From Cyclobacteriaceae bacterium (GTDB taxonomy: Bacteria > Bacteroidota > Bacteroidia > Cytophagales > Cyclobacteriaceae): a DNA stretch of 64,000 nucleotides. The notes under the pieces are model-generated. The model ran no database searches, was not told where the DNA came from, and worked only from the letters and a program-made list of their open reading frames with translations. The translations under genes and the position numbers were made by a program. This document shows positions 45,569 to 54,532 of the stretch, piece after piece. The stretch covers positions 48,982 to 112,981 of the forward strand of contig JAHCHY010000016.1 in assembly GCA_026129485.1 (NCBI GenBank), read 5' to 3'. Numbering within the stretch: the stretch's first letter is position 1; every line of letters starts with the position of its first letter.

Positions 45569-48500
45569 ATGCGCTCCGGATTTGTGCTGATGATTATGTT
45601 AATAACACATAGTGTAACCTATGCCCAGTGGAAAACCGAGCTGCCCCCCATGCAAATCAAAAAGGTACAGGATGGCACAATCTGCTACCACAAACCCGAA
45701 GATTCGAACCTGGTCATTCCGCCACCGGCAGCCTATGAAGCGTGGAGAAGAAACCCTGCTGCCAAAACCACAGCTACAACATTTGAAGTAACCTACGTGA
45801 ATTTTTCCACGGAGGCGCAACAAGCGTTTCAAAAAGCTGTGGACATCTGGTCTAACCTGATTGAAAGCCCGGTACCCATCAGGATTCTGGCCGTATGGCA
45901 GCCTATTAGCGGAAGCGCTTTGGGAGGCGCCTCACCCGGAACATACATCCGGGACTTCGATGGCGCCCAAAAGGTACTTACCTGGTACCCGGTTGCGCTC
46001 GCAGAAAAAATGACCGGTCGCGAATTTAATGATGCTGATGACCCGGACATTTTTGCCCAGTTTAACAGTTCGTTTGCCGATTGGTCTTTCCGAACAGATG
46101 GAACTCCCGTTAGCGGGAAAACCGACCTTGTTTCCGTGGTATTACATGAGATCGGGCATGGATTAGGGATAACAAAAGCTTATGATATAAATGGCACAAA
46201 TGGAGTAATCGCTGATTTCTTTTCAGGCCTGCACGTACCTTACGATCACTTTCTGGAAAACAATAGTGATGTAAACCTGGTACAGGGATTTGATCCGCCA
46301 TCTGCAGCGTTACGGACAGAGCTTACCAGTGGCGCATTATTCTTCCGGTCTCCCTTACTTCCTAAAAATTCAATTGACAACAGGGCAAGAATTTATGCTC
46401 CTGCTACGTTTGCAGGCGGCTCCAGCATTGCGCACCTGGACGAAGCTACCTACAATGGAACTTCCCATGCATTAATGACCCCTTTTATCGGCAATGCGGA
46501 AGTGATGCATAACCCCGGCACTCTTGTAATGCGCATGCTGGCCGATATGGGATGGGTTAACATTCGCATCGAACACACAAAATTGCCATACACAGAAAAT
46601 GTATCATCGCCTTACCAGGTTATCGCTACGCTGCAAGCAGATCCGAAAAACCAGGATGGAGGTGTGTATAATTATAATGCAGGCGAAGTTAAACTGAACT
46701 ATACAGCCAATGGCACTGCTTTTACTTCGGTAAGCATGAATCCAACGGGGCAACCCAATCAATTTTCAGCAACCATTCCTGCAACAGGAAGCGCCATAAC
46801 GTATGGTTATTACATTTCGGTTAAAGATAACCAGGAGCGCACATTGGTTAAGCCGGGCGTTTTTACAGATGATGGCGCCTCGCCCGTACAAAGGCTTTTT
46901 ATCTTTGAAGCCGGGCCTGACACAGAGGCGCCTGAAATCATTCATACGCCAAAGGCTTTTCTTTCAAGCCTGGAAACACAGTTAGCGTTACAGGCAATTG
47001 TAACTGACGACCTGGGCATCAAAGAAGTTACCCTCGAATACGCGATCAATAATGTTGTGCAAACACCTATCGTACTGCCTGCAAACTCCAGCGCTGATGA
47101 GTACCTGTTTACTGTACCCCTGCCTGCACTTCAGTCCGATGATGAAATAAAATACCGCATCACTGCACGCGACCTGGCCGAAGTGGGTACACCCGGTGGT
47201 AATGTAGGCTATAGTCCTTCCGTAACGGAATATCATGTTGTACCTGTAGTGGGCCTGGAGCCGACACAGGATTCCTATATTAATAATTTCGATTCGCCTA
47301 CGGACGACTTTTTCGGAACGGGCTTTTCAATTACAACTCCCGGTGGATTTGCAAACGGAGCCATTCACACCACACATCCCTACCCGGAAGGGAACGGCAT
47401 GGTTAATAACGAAATCGAGCTCATTTACCAGCTAAAGATTCCGGTACGGGTAAAAGAGCAGGATGCCACCCTTGTATTCGATGAAATTGTGCTGGTTGAA
47501 CCTGGCGAAACCGGCTCTGTTTTTGGCAGCAGCGATTTCTATGATTATGTAGTAGTGGAAGGATCGAAAGACGGTGGTCTTACCTGGACAGCCGTGGCCG
47601 ATGGCTATGATTCCAGGAGCAATTCGGCCTGGCTTACGCTTTATAACAGCGCTATTACTGGGAATAATTCAACCGCTGTGGGTGCGCCATCTTTATTTAA
47701 ACCAAGATCGCTTAACCTGCTGAACAAATTCGAAGCTGGTGATGAAGTAGTAATTCGTTTCAGGCTTTACAGCGATCCGTTCGCGGCAGGCTGGGGCTGG
47801 GCTATTGATAACCTGCGTATCCAGGTTGATGAAACCGCTCCCGCAATCTTACATAACCACGTTGACTATCTCCTTACAGGCGCTTCCATTATATCGGTGG
47901 CTTTTCAAACCACAGATGCTTCGGGGTTGGAAGAAATCAGTGTGGATATTCGCGTAAACGCAGGTGAAATTGAAACTGAAAATATCCCGGTGGAAGAGGG
48001 CAGAAGCCAATACGGAATAGACCTTGATGCGAGCAACATACCCGTGGGAAACAGAATTGAATATCGCATCCGGGTAAAAGATACAGCCGGCAATGAAGCT
48101 GTGCTTCCGGCAAGCGGTTTTTTCCAGGTTCCTGTAATTGAATTTGGTGATCCGCTAACACAATATGTTGCCGATTTCAATTCAACCAATACCGATTTTG
48201 TCGGGAACTTCTTTTCTATCATGCAGCCATCAGGATTTACTAACGGGGCCATGCACACGTTACATCCGTACCCGAACGGGTTTGGATTAACCAACAATAC
48301 ATCCAATTACATACTTACATTAACCAAGCCCATTACCATAGGCACCGACAACACCTATATTTTCTTTAACGAGATTGCTGCTATTGAATACAGCGGCACC
48401 GGCAATAAAGATTACGTTGTGGTAGAAGGCTCTAAAGATGGCGGAGAAACCTGGCATGAATTAACAGGGCCTTATTCGGCTTTATCGCAAGCAGTTTGGA

Positions 48501-48967
48501 AAAATGTTTTTGATACCGGGAGTGCAGCAACATCCAACGCCTTCAGGAGCAGGCTCATCAACATTACCGCAGGAAGTTTTCAGGCAGGAGATGCCGTGCT
48601 GTTCCGTTTCAGATTGCTTGCCGATGGCACCGGAAACGGCTGGGGCTGGGCTATGGATAACCTGAGTATTCAGGGGCCGGTTACCAGGACCAAAGAATCC
48701 GCAGACTTGTTTGTTTCGGTTTATCCTAATCCCGCCAATAGCGATGTGTTTACATTAGAAATTAAAGGATTACCCGCGCAAAGCGCACAAGTACAGGTTA
48801 CCAACCTGCAAGGTCAAAAGCTGGTTAGCGAGTCGCTAAGCCTGACAGGCAGCACTACGCACAAAGAGTATTCAACCGCTACCTGGGCTGACGGTGTTTA
48901 TGTTGTCAGGCTTAACCTGGAAGACGGGAGCACGATAACCAAAAAGCTGATCAAGACCTCGCGATAG
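45569..48967 (+). CDS. Secreted zinc metalloprotease-like protein with repeated adhesion modules and a T9SS sorting domain
   Basis: The 1132-residue protein has a Sec signal (about 1-19). A metalloprotease-like region carries HEIGHGLG at 193-200 (HExxHxxG). Two Ig-like stretches, each starting with a DTEAPEI- or DETAPAI-type strand, are linked to two similar jelly-roll modules. The modules share VVEGSKDGG, FEAGDEVVIRFRL / FQAGDAVLFRFRL and GWGWAIDNL / GWGWAMDNL. The last 85 residues match the type A C-terminal sorting signal (VYPNPANSDVFTLEI to WADGVYVVRL and KKLIKTS), so it should leave through the type IX system. At the metzincin third-ligand position (203) there is Lys instead of His or Asp, so activity needs checking. 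Confidence 0.87.
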   Translation: MRSGFVLMIMLITHSVTYAQWKTELPPMQIKKVQDGTICYHKPEDSNLVIPPPAAYEAWRRNPAAKTTATTFEVTYVNFSTEAQQAFQKAVDIWSNLIESPVPIRILAVWQPISGSALGGASPGTYIRDFDGAQKVLTWYPVALAEKMTGREFNDADDPDIFAQFNSSFADWSFRTDGTPVSGKTDLVSVVLHEIGHGLGITKAYDINGTNGVIADFFSGLHVPYDHFLENNSDVNLVQGFDPPSAALRTELTSGALFFRSPLLPKNSIDNRARIYAPATFAGGSSIAHLDEATYNGTSHALMTPFIGNAEVMHNPGTLVMRMLADMGWVNIRIEHTKLPYTENVSSPYQVIATLQADPKNQDGGVYNYNAGEVKLNYTANGTAFTSVSMNPTGQPNQFSATIPATGSAITYGYYISVKDNQERTLVKPGVFTDDGASPVQRLFIFEAGPDTEAPEIIHTPKAFLSSLETQLALQAIVTDDLGIKEVTLEYAINNVVQTPIVLPANSSADEYLFTVPLPALQSDDEIKYRITARDLAEVGTPGGNVGYSPSVTEYHVVPVVGLEPTQDSYINNFDSPTDDFFGTGFSITTPGGFANGAIHTTHPYPEGNGMVNNEIELIYQLKIPVRVKEQDATLVFDEIVLVEPGETGSVFGSSDFYDYVVVEGSKDGGLTWTAVADGYDSRSNSAWLTLYNSAITGNNSTAVGAPSLFKPRSLNLLNKFEAGDEVVIRFRLYSDPFAAGWGWAIDNLRIQVDETAPAILHNHVDYLLTGASIISVAFQTTDASGLEEISVDIRVNAGEIETENIPVEEGRSQYGIDLDASNIPVGNRIEYRIRVKDTAGNEAVLPASGFFQVPVIEFGDPLTQYVADFNSTNTDFVGNFFSIMQPSGFTNGAMHTLHPYPNGFGLTNNTSNYILTLTKPITIGTDNTYIFFNEIAAIEYSGTGNKDYVVVEGSKDGGETWHELTGPYSALSQAVWKNVFDTGSAATSNAFRSRLINITAGSFQAGDAVLFRFRLLADGTGNGWGWAMDNLSIQGPVTRTKESADLFVSVYPNPANSDVFTLEIKGLPAQSAQVQVTNLQGQKLVSESLSLTGSTTHKEYSTATWADGVYVVRLNLEDGSTITKKLIKTSR

Positions 48968-49011
48968 GCTCAAAGCAAAAGGCGTCTGACCCCGAACCTT
49001 CGGTGTTCATC

Positions 49012-50148
49012 TTAACGAAGCAGCTCACGCGAAATAACCATCTTTTGTATTTCGGTAGTGCCTTCGTATATCTGGGTAATTTTCGCATCACGCATCAGCC
49101 GCTCTACATGGTATTCTTTTACGTAGCCATAACCGCCATGAATTTGCACTGCCTCGGTAGTTACTTCCTGTGCAATTTGCGAAGCATACAGCTTGGCCAT
49201 AGCAGCAGCCTTAACAAAATCTTTCTTCTGATCTTTTAGGCTGGCCGCCTGCCAAACTAATAAGCGCGCTGCATCAATTTTAGTAGCCATATCGGCCAGC
49301 TTAAACTGAATGGCCTGGTGCTCGGCTAAATGCTTGCCAAATGCTTTTCTTTCTTTCGCATATTTAACCGCCAGCTCATACGCCCCTGCTGCAATACCTA
49401 ATGCCTGCGAAGCAATTCCGATACGACCCCCGTTAAGCGTTGTCATGGCAAACGTAAAGCCAAAGCCTTCATCTCCAATGCGGTTTGCCTTCGGCACTTT
49501 TACATCCGTAAACATAAGCGAGTGTGTATCCGATCCGCGAATGCCCATTTTGTCTTCTTTCTTTCCTACTACAAAACCCGGCATACCTTTCTCTACGATC
49601 AATGCATTAATGCCTTTGTGTCTTTTGGATGCATCGGTTTGGGCAATTACAAGGTAGGTGCTGGCGCTATTACCGTTCGTGATCCAGTTTTTGGTTCCGT
49701 TCAGCAAATAATAGTCGCCCTTATCTTCTGCAGTTGTGCGCTGGCTGGTGGCATCAGAGCCTGCTTCCGGTTCTGACAAGCAGAATGCCCCGATACCCTG
49801 CGCGGCCAATGGCTTTAAATATTTTTCTTTTTGCTCTTCCGTACCAAAACGCTCAAGCCCCCAGCACACCAACGAGTTGTTTACGGACATGCACACCGCA
49901 GCAGATGCATCCACTTTGGAGATTTCTTCTATAGCGAGCGTATAAGAAACCGTATCCATACCTCCGCCATTGTATTTCGGATCTACCATCATTCCCAAAA
50001 AACCAAGCTCGCCCATCTTTTTGATTTGCTCGGCAGGAAACTTCTGATGGGTATCGCGTTCGATTACACCCGGCAAAAGTTCGGCTTGGGCAAAATCCCT
50101 GGCTGCTGCTTGTACGGCTAATTGTTCTTCAGTCAACTCGAAATTCAT
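49012..50148 (-). CDS. Acyl-CoA dehydrogenase
   Basis: The 378-residue flavoprotein has the standard order: LTEEQLAVQAAARDFAQ, CLSEPEAGSDATSQRTTA (FAD-contact), MGIRGSDTHSLMFTDVKVP, and RDAKITQIYEGTTEIQKM near the end, with the catalytic base at Glu362. This position fits short/medium-chain acyl-CoA dehydrogenases such as the butyryl type. It catalyses the first oxidation step of beta-oxidation. It is separated from the upstream peptidase gene by a terminator. Confidence 0.94.
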   Translation of the reverse strand: MNFELTEEQLAVQAAARDFAQAELLPGVIERDTHQKFPAEQIKKMGELGFLGMMVDPKYNGGGMDTVSYTLAIEEISKVDASAAVCMSVNNSLVCWGLERFGTEEQKEKYLKPLAAQGIGAFCLSEPEAGSDATSQRTTAEDKGDYYLLNGTKNWITNGNSASTYLVIAQTDASKRHKGINALIVEKGMPGFVVGKKEDKMGIRGSDTHSLMFTDVKVPKANRIGDEGFGFTFAMTTLNGGRIGIASQALGIAAGAYELAVKYAKERKAFGKHLAEHQAIQFKLADMATKIDAARLLVWQAASLKDQKKDFVKAAAMAKLYASQIAQEVTTEAVQIHGGYGYVKEYHVERLMRDAKITQIYEGTTEIQKMVISRELLR

Positions 50149-50182
50149 AGATAGTGTATTTTCCGTTTCAAAGTAATAAAAA

Positions 50183-50213
50183 AAGAAGCCCGGGGGTTAA
50201 GCCCGGGCTTCTT
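50183..50213 (-). terminator. Intrinsic terminator after the zinc metallopeptidase gene
   Basis: AAGAAGCCCGGG pairs with CCCGGGCTTCTT (12 bp). On the minus strand a run of T follows. It ends the panC-panD-flippase-rfaE2-peptidase transcript. Confidence 0.9.
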
Positions 50214-50240
50214 AAATTTATTTAATGAAGCTCTTACCGC

Positions 50241-50942
50241 TTAATCTCTTCTTCCCAAGAAGATCATTACATAATACAGCAGCATGGTAATGGCACCGAT
50301 GGCGGCCACTACATAAGTCATAGCGGCAGAATTCAATGCATCCTTGGCCATGTCATACTCCTGGCGGTTTACGATGCCACGATTTTGTACCCAAACCAAT
50401 GCCCGTTTGCTGGCATCAAACTCAACCGGTAAGGTTACAAGCGCAAACAAAGCAAACACACCATAACAGGCAATGATTATCATTAATGCCAGGTCATAGG
50501 TAAAAACTCCGCCTAACGCATAAGCGCCAAACATCATACCGATAAAGATAAAGTTGATCACCTTGGCGCTGATGTTTTGAATAGGCACCATAGCCGAACG
50601 GAATTGCAGCATGCTGTAAGCGGTTGCGTGTTGCACCGCGTGGCCACATTCGTGCGCTGCTACTGCGGTAGCCGCTGCATTACGACCGTGGTACACATCA
50701 TGGCTCAGGTTTACCGTTTTGTTTGCCGGGTTGTAATGGTCAGTCAGCTGGCCTCCAACCGAAATTACCTGCACATCACTTATGCCATTATCGGCCAGCA
50801 TGAGCCTTGCTACTTCAGCGCCAGTCAAATCGCGTGTCAGGTGGATTTGCGAATACTTCTGAAACTTGGATTTCAGTCTTGAGCTCACAATCCAACCGAT
50901 CAGCATAAAAACACCTGTAATAATCAATGGTCCAAATCCCAT
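50241..50942 (-). CDS. YugP-type zinc-dependent membrane peptidase
   Basis: The 233-residue protein has a first membrane helix (5-20) and the DNGISDVQVISVGGQLTDHYNP block. HECGH at 97-101 (HExxH) lies in AVAAHECGHAVQHATAY, and three further hydrophobic helices follow. This is the neutral zinc metallopeptidase (PF04298) family of unknown substrate. It is 12 bp after rfaE2. Confidence 0.9.
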   Translation of the reverse strand: MGFGPLIITGVFMLIGWIVSSRLKSKFQKYSQIHLTRDLTGAEVARLMLADNGISDVQVISVGGQLTDHYNPANKTVNLSHDVYHGRNAAATAVAAHECGHAVQHATAYSMLQFRSAMVPIQNISAKVINFIFIGMMFGAYALGGVFTYDLALMIIIACYGVFALFALVTLPVEFDASKRALVWVQNRGIVNRQEYDMAKDALNSAAMTYVVAAIGAITMLLYYVMIFLGRRD

Positions 50943-50954
50943 AGCTTTCAGATT

Positions 50955-51443
50955 TTAATTTATAGTTCGTTTTATTTTTTCAACAATTCGGGTAGTGGAA
51001 TAACCATCTACAAAGTCAATGGTTTTTACCTCTCCTCCTGCTTTTTCAACAACATCTGCGCCAACTATATTTTCTGTCAAATAGTCACTTCCCTTCACCA
51101 AGATATCAGGAACAAGCTCCGAAATCAAGGCCAAAGGGGTGTCTTCATTAAAAAGCACCACCAGGTCAATAAATTGCATGGCGGCCAGCACACGTGCCCG
51201 TGAGTTTTCGTCCTGCAGGGGTCTTTCAGGGCCTTTGAATCGCGAAACAGAGCTATCCGAATTAAGTCCAAGAACCAGCTTATCGCCCAGGTTGCGGGCC
51301 TTTTCTAAGTAATCCACATGCCCCAGGTGCACCAGGTCGAAACAGCCATTGGTAAATACTACCCTGACCCCGGCCTGCTTCCAGGCATTAACCTGCTTTT
51401 TAGCCTGCGCCCATGAAACTATTTTTCCTGCGGTTTCTTCCAT
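50955..51443 (-). CDS. rfaE2: D-glycero-beta-D-manno-heptose 1-phosphate adenylyltransferase (RfaE2/HldE-C type)
   Basis: The 162-residue nucleotidyltransferase has [19 protein letters not shown] with the HxGH motif at 39-42, plus [22 protein letters not shown] and [12 protein letters not shown]. This is the stand-alone C-terminal domain of HldE, as usual in Bacteroidota. It makes ADP-heptose for lipopolysaccharide core. Its start lies inside the end of the upstream flippase-like gene by 25 bp. Confidence 0.92.
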   Translation of the reverse strand: MEETAGKIVSWAQAKKQVNAWKQAGVRVVFTNGCFDLVHLGHVDYLEKARNLGDKLVLGLNSDSSVSRFKGPERPLQDENSRARVLAAMQFIDLVVLFNEDTPLALISELVPDILVKGSDYLTENIVGADVVEKAGGEVKTIDFVDGYSTTRIVEKIKRTIN

Positions 51444-52417
51444 CGTATTAACAGGTAGCTGATGATTAGCGATATTACTCCGCCTACAATCATAATGAAA
51501 GTCTGCCAGCCGTGAAAAATAAAAACAAAGGCAATGGCATCTGCCTGGGGCAGGTTATACAGCGTAACCAGGCCCAACGGCACCAGCGTATGGTATGAAC
51601 CCGTTCCCCCGGGCAGCGGGGCGGCCATCGCTATCGTACCGATCGCAAACATGGTTAGCACGGCACTTATCCCGAGCTCACTTGTTTCAGGAAAAGCCAG
51701 TACCACCAGGTAGCTCATTACAAAATACAGGCTCCAAATACCAACTGTATAGGAAACAAACAGCAGCTTGTTTTTTAATCGAAATACAGCCAGCAATCCA
51801 TCCTTAAAGCCCAGGAAAATTTTTCGCAGCTTTTCATTCCTGCGAATAAAGTAAACGGCTGCCGCAAGCAACCCGATGCCCGCTATGCCGATCACAACCC
51901 ACAACGTGTATGATTTTTGGCCCGAAGCAAACGGAAGGCTTTCGATAAATCCCTTCAGCTTGTTCCACTCCACAAAAAAAGAAAGCGCAATGATAGACAA
52001 GAGGCACATCACATCAATAAGGCGTTCCACCACCACGGTGCCAAACGAAACCTCGATAGGCGTTTTCTCCAGCTTGTAAAGATTATAGCATCTTGAAACT
52101 TCACCTCCGCGCGGCACCACCAGGTTTACCAGGTAGCCGATCATCAGGGAAAGAAAACTACTGCCCAGGGTTACTGCATTACCCGTAGGCACAAGCAGCA
52201 TACGCCAGCGTTCTGCCCGCAGCACATGACTTACCATAGCCACTAAGGCCATTAAAAGCAGGTAACCGGTATCCGATTTTTTCCAGGCGTTCCAGAGAAA
52301 TTCAGATTTGTTCTCTCCATCCGCTACGACCAATCCCCTGAGGGAAAGCCAAAGTAACACACCTGTAATGGCAAAAATAACAACGTATTGAAGGGTCGCT
52401 TTTAGTTTGGGATGCAA
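51419..52417 (-). CDS. Flippase-like/UPF0104 family membrane protein
   Basis: The 332-residue protein has eight or more hydrophobic helices and [45 protein letters not shown], a hallmark of the lysylphosphatidylglycerol synthase transmembrane (UPF0104) family. [21 protein letters not shown] is also typical. The soluble synthetase part is absent, so it is not a full MprF. A role in moving lipid-linked substrates is only presumed. It lies between panD and rfaE2, with short gaps or overlap. Confidence 0.9.
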   Translation of the reverse strand: MHPKLKATLQYVVIFAITGVLLWLSLRGLVVADGENKSEFLWNAWKKSDTGYLLLMALVAMVSHVLRAERWRMLLVPTGNAVTLGSSFLSLMIGYLVNLVVPRGGEVSRCYNLYKLEKTPIEVSFGTVVVERLIDVMCLLSIIALSFFVEWNKLKGFIESLPFASGQKSYTLWVVIGIAGIGLLAAAVYFIRRNEKLRKIFLGFKDGLLAVFRLKNKLLFVSYTVGIWSLYFVMSYLVVLAFPETSELGISAVLTMFAIGTIAMAAPLPGGTGSYHTLVPLGLVTLYNLPQADAIAFVFIFHGWQTFIMIVGGVISLIISYLLIRWKKPQEK

Positions 52418-52423
52418 GCTTGT

Positions 52424-52771
52424 TCAGTTAAGTAGGTTATCCGGCCCCGGGAAAACCAAAGCCGGCTTAAAGTTACGGGCTTCTTCCATTTCCATAGATG
52501 CATACGAGATAATTATTACCATATCGCCCACCTGGGCCTTGCGTGCAGCCGGGCCATTGAGGCAAACTGTGCCTGTATTACGTTCGCCTTTAATCACGTA
52601 CGTTTCCAGTCGCTCACCGTTATTAATGTTCACCACCTGTACTTTCTCACCTTCCACCAGGCTGGCAGCATCCATCAGGTTTTCATCTATGGTAATGCTG
52701 CCCACATAGTGTAATTCTGCCTGTGTAATTTTTACACGGTGAATTTTAGACTTCAGCATTTCAATTCTCAT
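52424..52771 (-). CDS. panD: Aspartate 1-decarboxylase (pyruvoyl-dependent)
   Basis: The 115-residue protein aligns along its whole length with Pan[17 protein letters not shown], then YVGS with the self-cleavage site between Gly24 and Ser25, and [21 protein letters not shown]. Cleavage at Ser25 makes the pyruvoyl cofactor. It supplies beta-alanine for pantothenate. It overlaps panC by 11 bp and belongs to the same transcript, so the two pantothenate genes are coupled. Confidence 0.96.
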   Translation of the reverse strand: MRIEMLKSKIHRVKITQAELHYVGSITIDENLMDAASLVEGEKVQVVNINNGERLETYVIKGERNTGTVCLNGPAARKAQVGDMVIIISYASMEMEEARNFKPALVFPGPDNLLN

Positions 52772-53609
52772 CCCCTACAACCAGGTTATCAATCAAACGA
52801 ATCTCTCCCACATATCCTGCAATCAGCAATATGCTTTGACCTGTAACACTTTCTGCCAGCTTTAAGTTTTCCTTGTCTGCCAACGCGAAGTATTCCAATC
52901 TCACACCAGGTTTACGCTCGCACATTAACTGTATTTCGTTCTGCACAGCTTTCAAATCCTTTCCGGAGAGCAACATTTTTTTTGCGTGCTGCAAAGCCTG
53001 GTAAAATACCGGTGCATCTTTCCGCTGTTGCGTGCTAAGCCGCATATTGCGCGATGACATAGCCAAGCCGTCAGCCTCGCGCACAATAGGCACACGTTTT
53101 AATTCCAGGTCGAAGTTCAAATCTTCCACCAGCTTTTTTACGAGCAGAAATTGCTGAAAGTCCTTTTGACCAAAATATGCCTTGTTGGGCAATACGATGT
53201 TAAACAATTTAGACACTACAAGGGCCACCCCACTAAAATGGCCGGGGCGATACTCACCTTCCAGGATTTTATCCAAAGCGCCAAAATCAAACCGGATGTG
53301 ATCCTGGTTTTTATACATTTCGTGGTGTGATGGACAGAACAGCACATCGCACCCCGAAGCCTTAAGCAAGGCTGTATCGCGTTCCAGCGTTTGGGGATAT
53401 TTTTCTAAATCCTGCAGGTTATTGAATTGAGCCGGGTTTACATAAATGCTGCAAACCGTAAGGGTATTTTCCTTGCGCGAAGCTTCTATCAGCGCAAGGT
53501 GCCCGGCATGCAGGGCGCCCATCGTGGGCACTAAACCAATGGAGCTTTTGAGCTGACGAAATTGCTTTAAATAGGCCCTGAGAGGCTCAATTTCCTTAAA
53601 AATCTCCAT
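52761..53609 (-). CDS. panC: Pantothenate synthetase
   Basis: The 282-residue protein has [14 protein letters not shown] (HIGH-type motif), [28 protein letters not shown] and AMSSRN (KMSKS equivalent), matching PanC. It joins pantoate and beta-alanine with ATP. It heads the minus-strand run (panC, panD, flippase, rfaE2, peptidase). It is divergent from the GT5-like gene across a 119-bp gap. Confidence 0.96.
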   Translation of the reverse strand: MEIFKEIEPLRAYLKQFRQLKSSIGLVPTMGALHAGHLALIEASRKENTLTVCSIYVNPAQFNNLQDLEKYPQTLERDTALLKASGCDVLFCPSHHEMYKNQDHIRFDFGALDKILEGEYRPGHFSGVALVVSKLFNIVLPNKAYFGQKDFQQFLLVKKLVEDLNFDLELKRVPIVREADGLAMSSRNMRLSTQQRKDAPVFYQALQHAKKMLLSGKDLKAVQNEIQLMCERKPGVRLEYFALADKENLKLAESVTGQSILLIAGYVGEIRLIDNLVVGDEN

Positions 53610-53630
53610 TCAGCCGTTTTTGAAGGGTGG

Positions 53631-53638
53631 CAAATATA
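53631..53638 (-). promoter_or_regulatory. Promoter -7 box for panC
   Basis: On the minus strand TATATTTG matches TAnnTTTG, 21 nt before the panC ATG. The -33 element is not clear. Confidence 0.5.
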
Positions 53639-53659
53639 GGCCTAACAGATGAAGTTTAG

Positions 53660-53690
53660 TTGAAGAAGGGGTGAAAATTCCGTACTTTTG
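53660..53690 (+). promoter_or_regulatory. Promoter for the GT5-like/DUF4270/glmS run
   Basis: TTG at 53660-53662, a 20-nt spacer and TACTTTTG at 53683-53690. The -7 box matches TAnnTTTG. Confidence 0.6.
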
Positions 53691-53728
53691 TAGTCCAATT
53701 TTCCATTCTGAACTAAAAAATCAAGATT

Positions 53729-54532
53729 ATGTCTAAAATCCGTATTCTTTATGTGGCCAGTGAGATCAATCCCTTTCTACAAACTACGGAAGTTTCCGAG
53801 TTTGTTAGAAAACTTCCGCAAGCCATGCAGGAAAGAGGGATGGAGATCCGAATCCTGGTGCCGCGGTTTGGGTTGATTAATGAGCGAAAGAATCGGTTAC
53901 ACGAGGTAGTACGACTTTCAGGAATTAACATTGCCGTGGGCGATGAGGAGAAGCCTTTAATTATCAAAGTTGCTTCCATCCCTAATGCTAAGCTGCAGGT
54001 TTACTTTATTGACAACGAAGATTATTTCCACCGCAAGCATGTTTTCCACGATAAGGAAAACAAGTTTTATGAAGACAACGATGAGCGGGCGATCTTCTTC
54101 TGCAAGGGAGTGATTGAAACGGTACGCAAATTAGGCTGGGCGCCTGATATTGTGCACTGCAACGACTGGATTACCAGCTTCATTCCTTTGTATCTGAAAA
54201 CCACGTACAAGAATGACCCGCTCTTTAAAAACACGAAAACGGTTTTCACTATATACAACAACAGCTTTACCCACAAATTTAAAGGTGATTTAATGGGCAA
54301 AGTACGTATGATGGATATTGAAGATAATATGCTGGGCCATTTGAAAACTGCCGATTACGAAGGGTTTATTAAATTGGGCGCCCAGTTCTCGGATGTGGTT
54401 TCTACTGCCGGGGACAATAAAAAGTTAGAAGGATTAGTTAAGAAGCTAAAAGAGACAAAAGTTGAAACCATTGAAAAAGGCGATAACTACACCGAATCGT
54501 TTTACAACCTTTATACCGAGCTGGTGGGCTAA
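53729..54532 (+). CDS. Half-length glycogen/starch synthase-like (GT5 N-domain) protein
   Basis: The 267-residue protein aligns with the N-terminal Rossmann half of GT5 synthases: ILYVASEINPF, GMEIRILVPRFGLINER and WAPDIVHCNDWITSFIPLYLK. The ADP-glucose-binding KTGGL loop near residue 20 is replaced by QTTEV, and the whole C-terminal GT-B half is missing. It is therefore unlikely to be a working synthase alone. The short form next to panC and DUF4270 recurs in Bacteroidota as far as I recall. Its stop codon lies in the loop of a hairpin at 54523. Confidence 0.8.
   Translation: MSKIRILYVASEINPFLQTTEVSEFVRKLPQAMQERGMEIRILVPRFGLINERKNRLHEVVRLSGINIAVGDEEKPLIIKVASIPNAKLQVYFIDNEDYFHRKHVFHDKENKFYEDNDERAIFFCKGVIETVRKLGWAPDIVHCNDWITSFIPLYLKTTYKNDPLFKNTKTVFTIYNNSFTHKFKGDLMGKVRMMDIEDNMLGHLKTADYEGFIKLGAQFSDVVSTAGDNKKLEGLVKKLKETKVETIEKGDNYTESFYNLYTELVG

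Noticed and set aside
51419-52417. Full MprF lysylphosphatidylglycerol synthase.
   Set aside because: Only the membrane flippase-like part is present; there is no soluble synthetase domain.
53729-54532. Functional glycogen synthase glgA.
   Set aside because: The C-terminal GT-B half and the KTGGL motif are missing.
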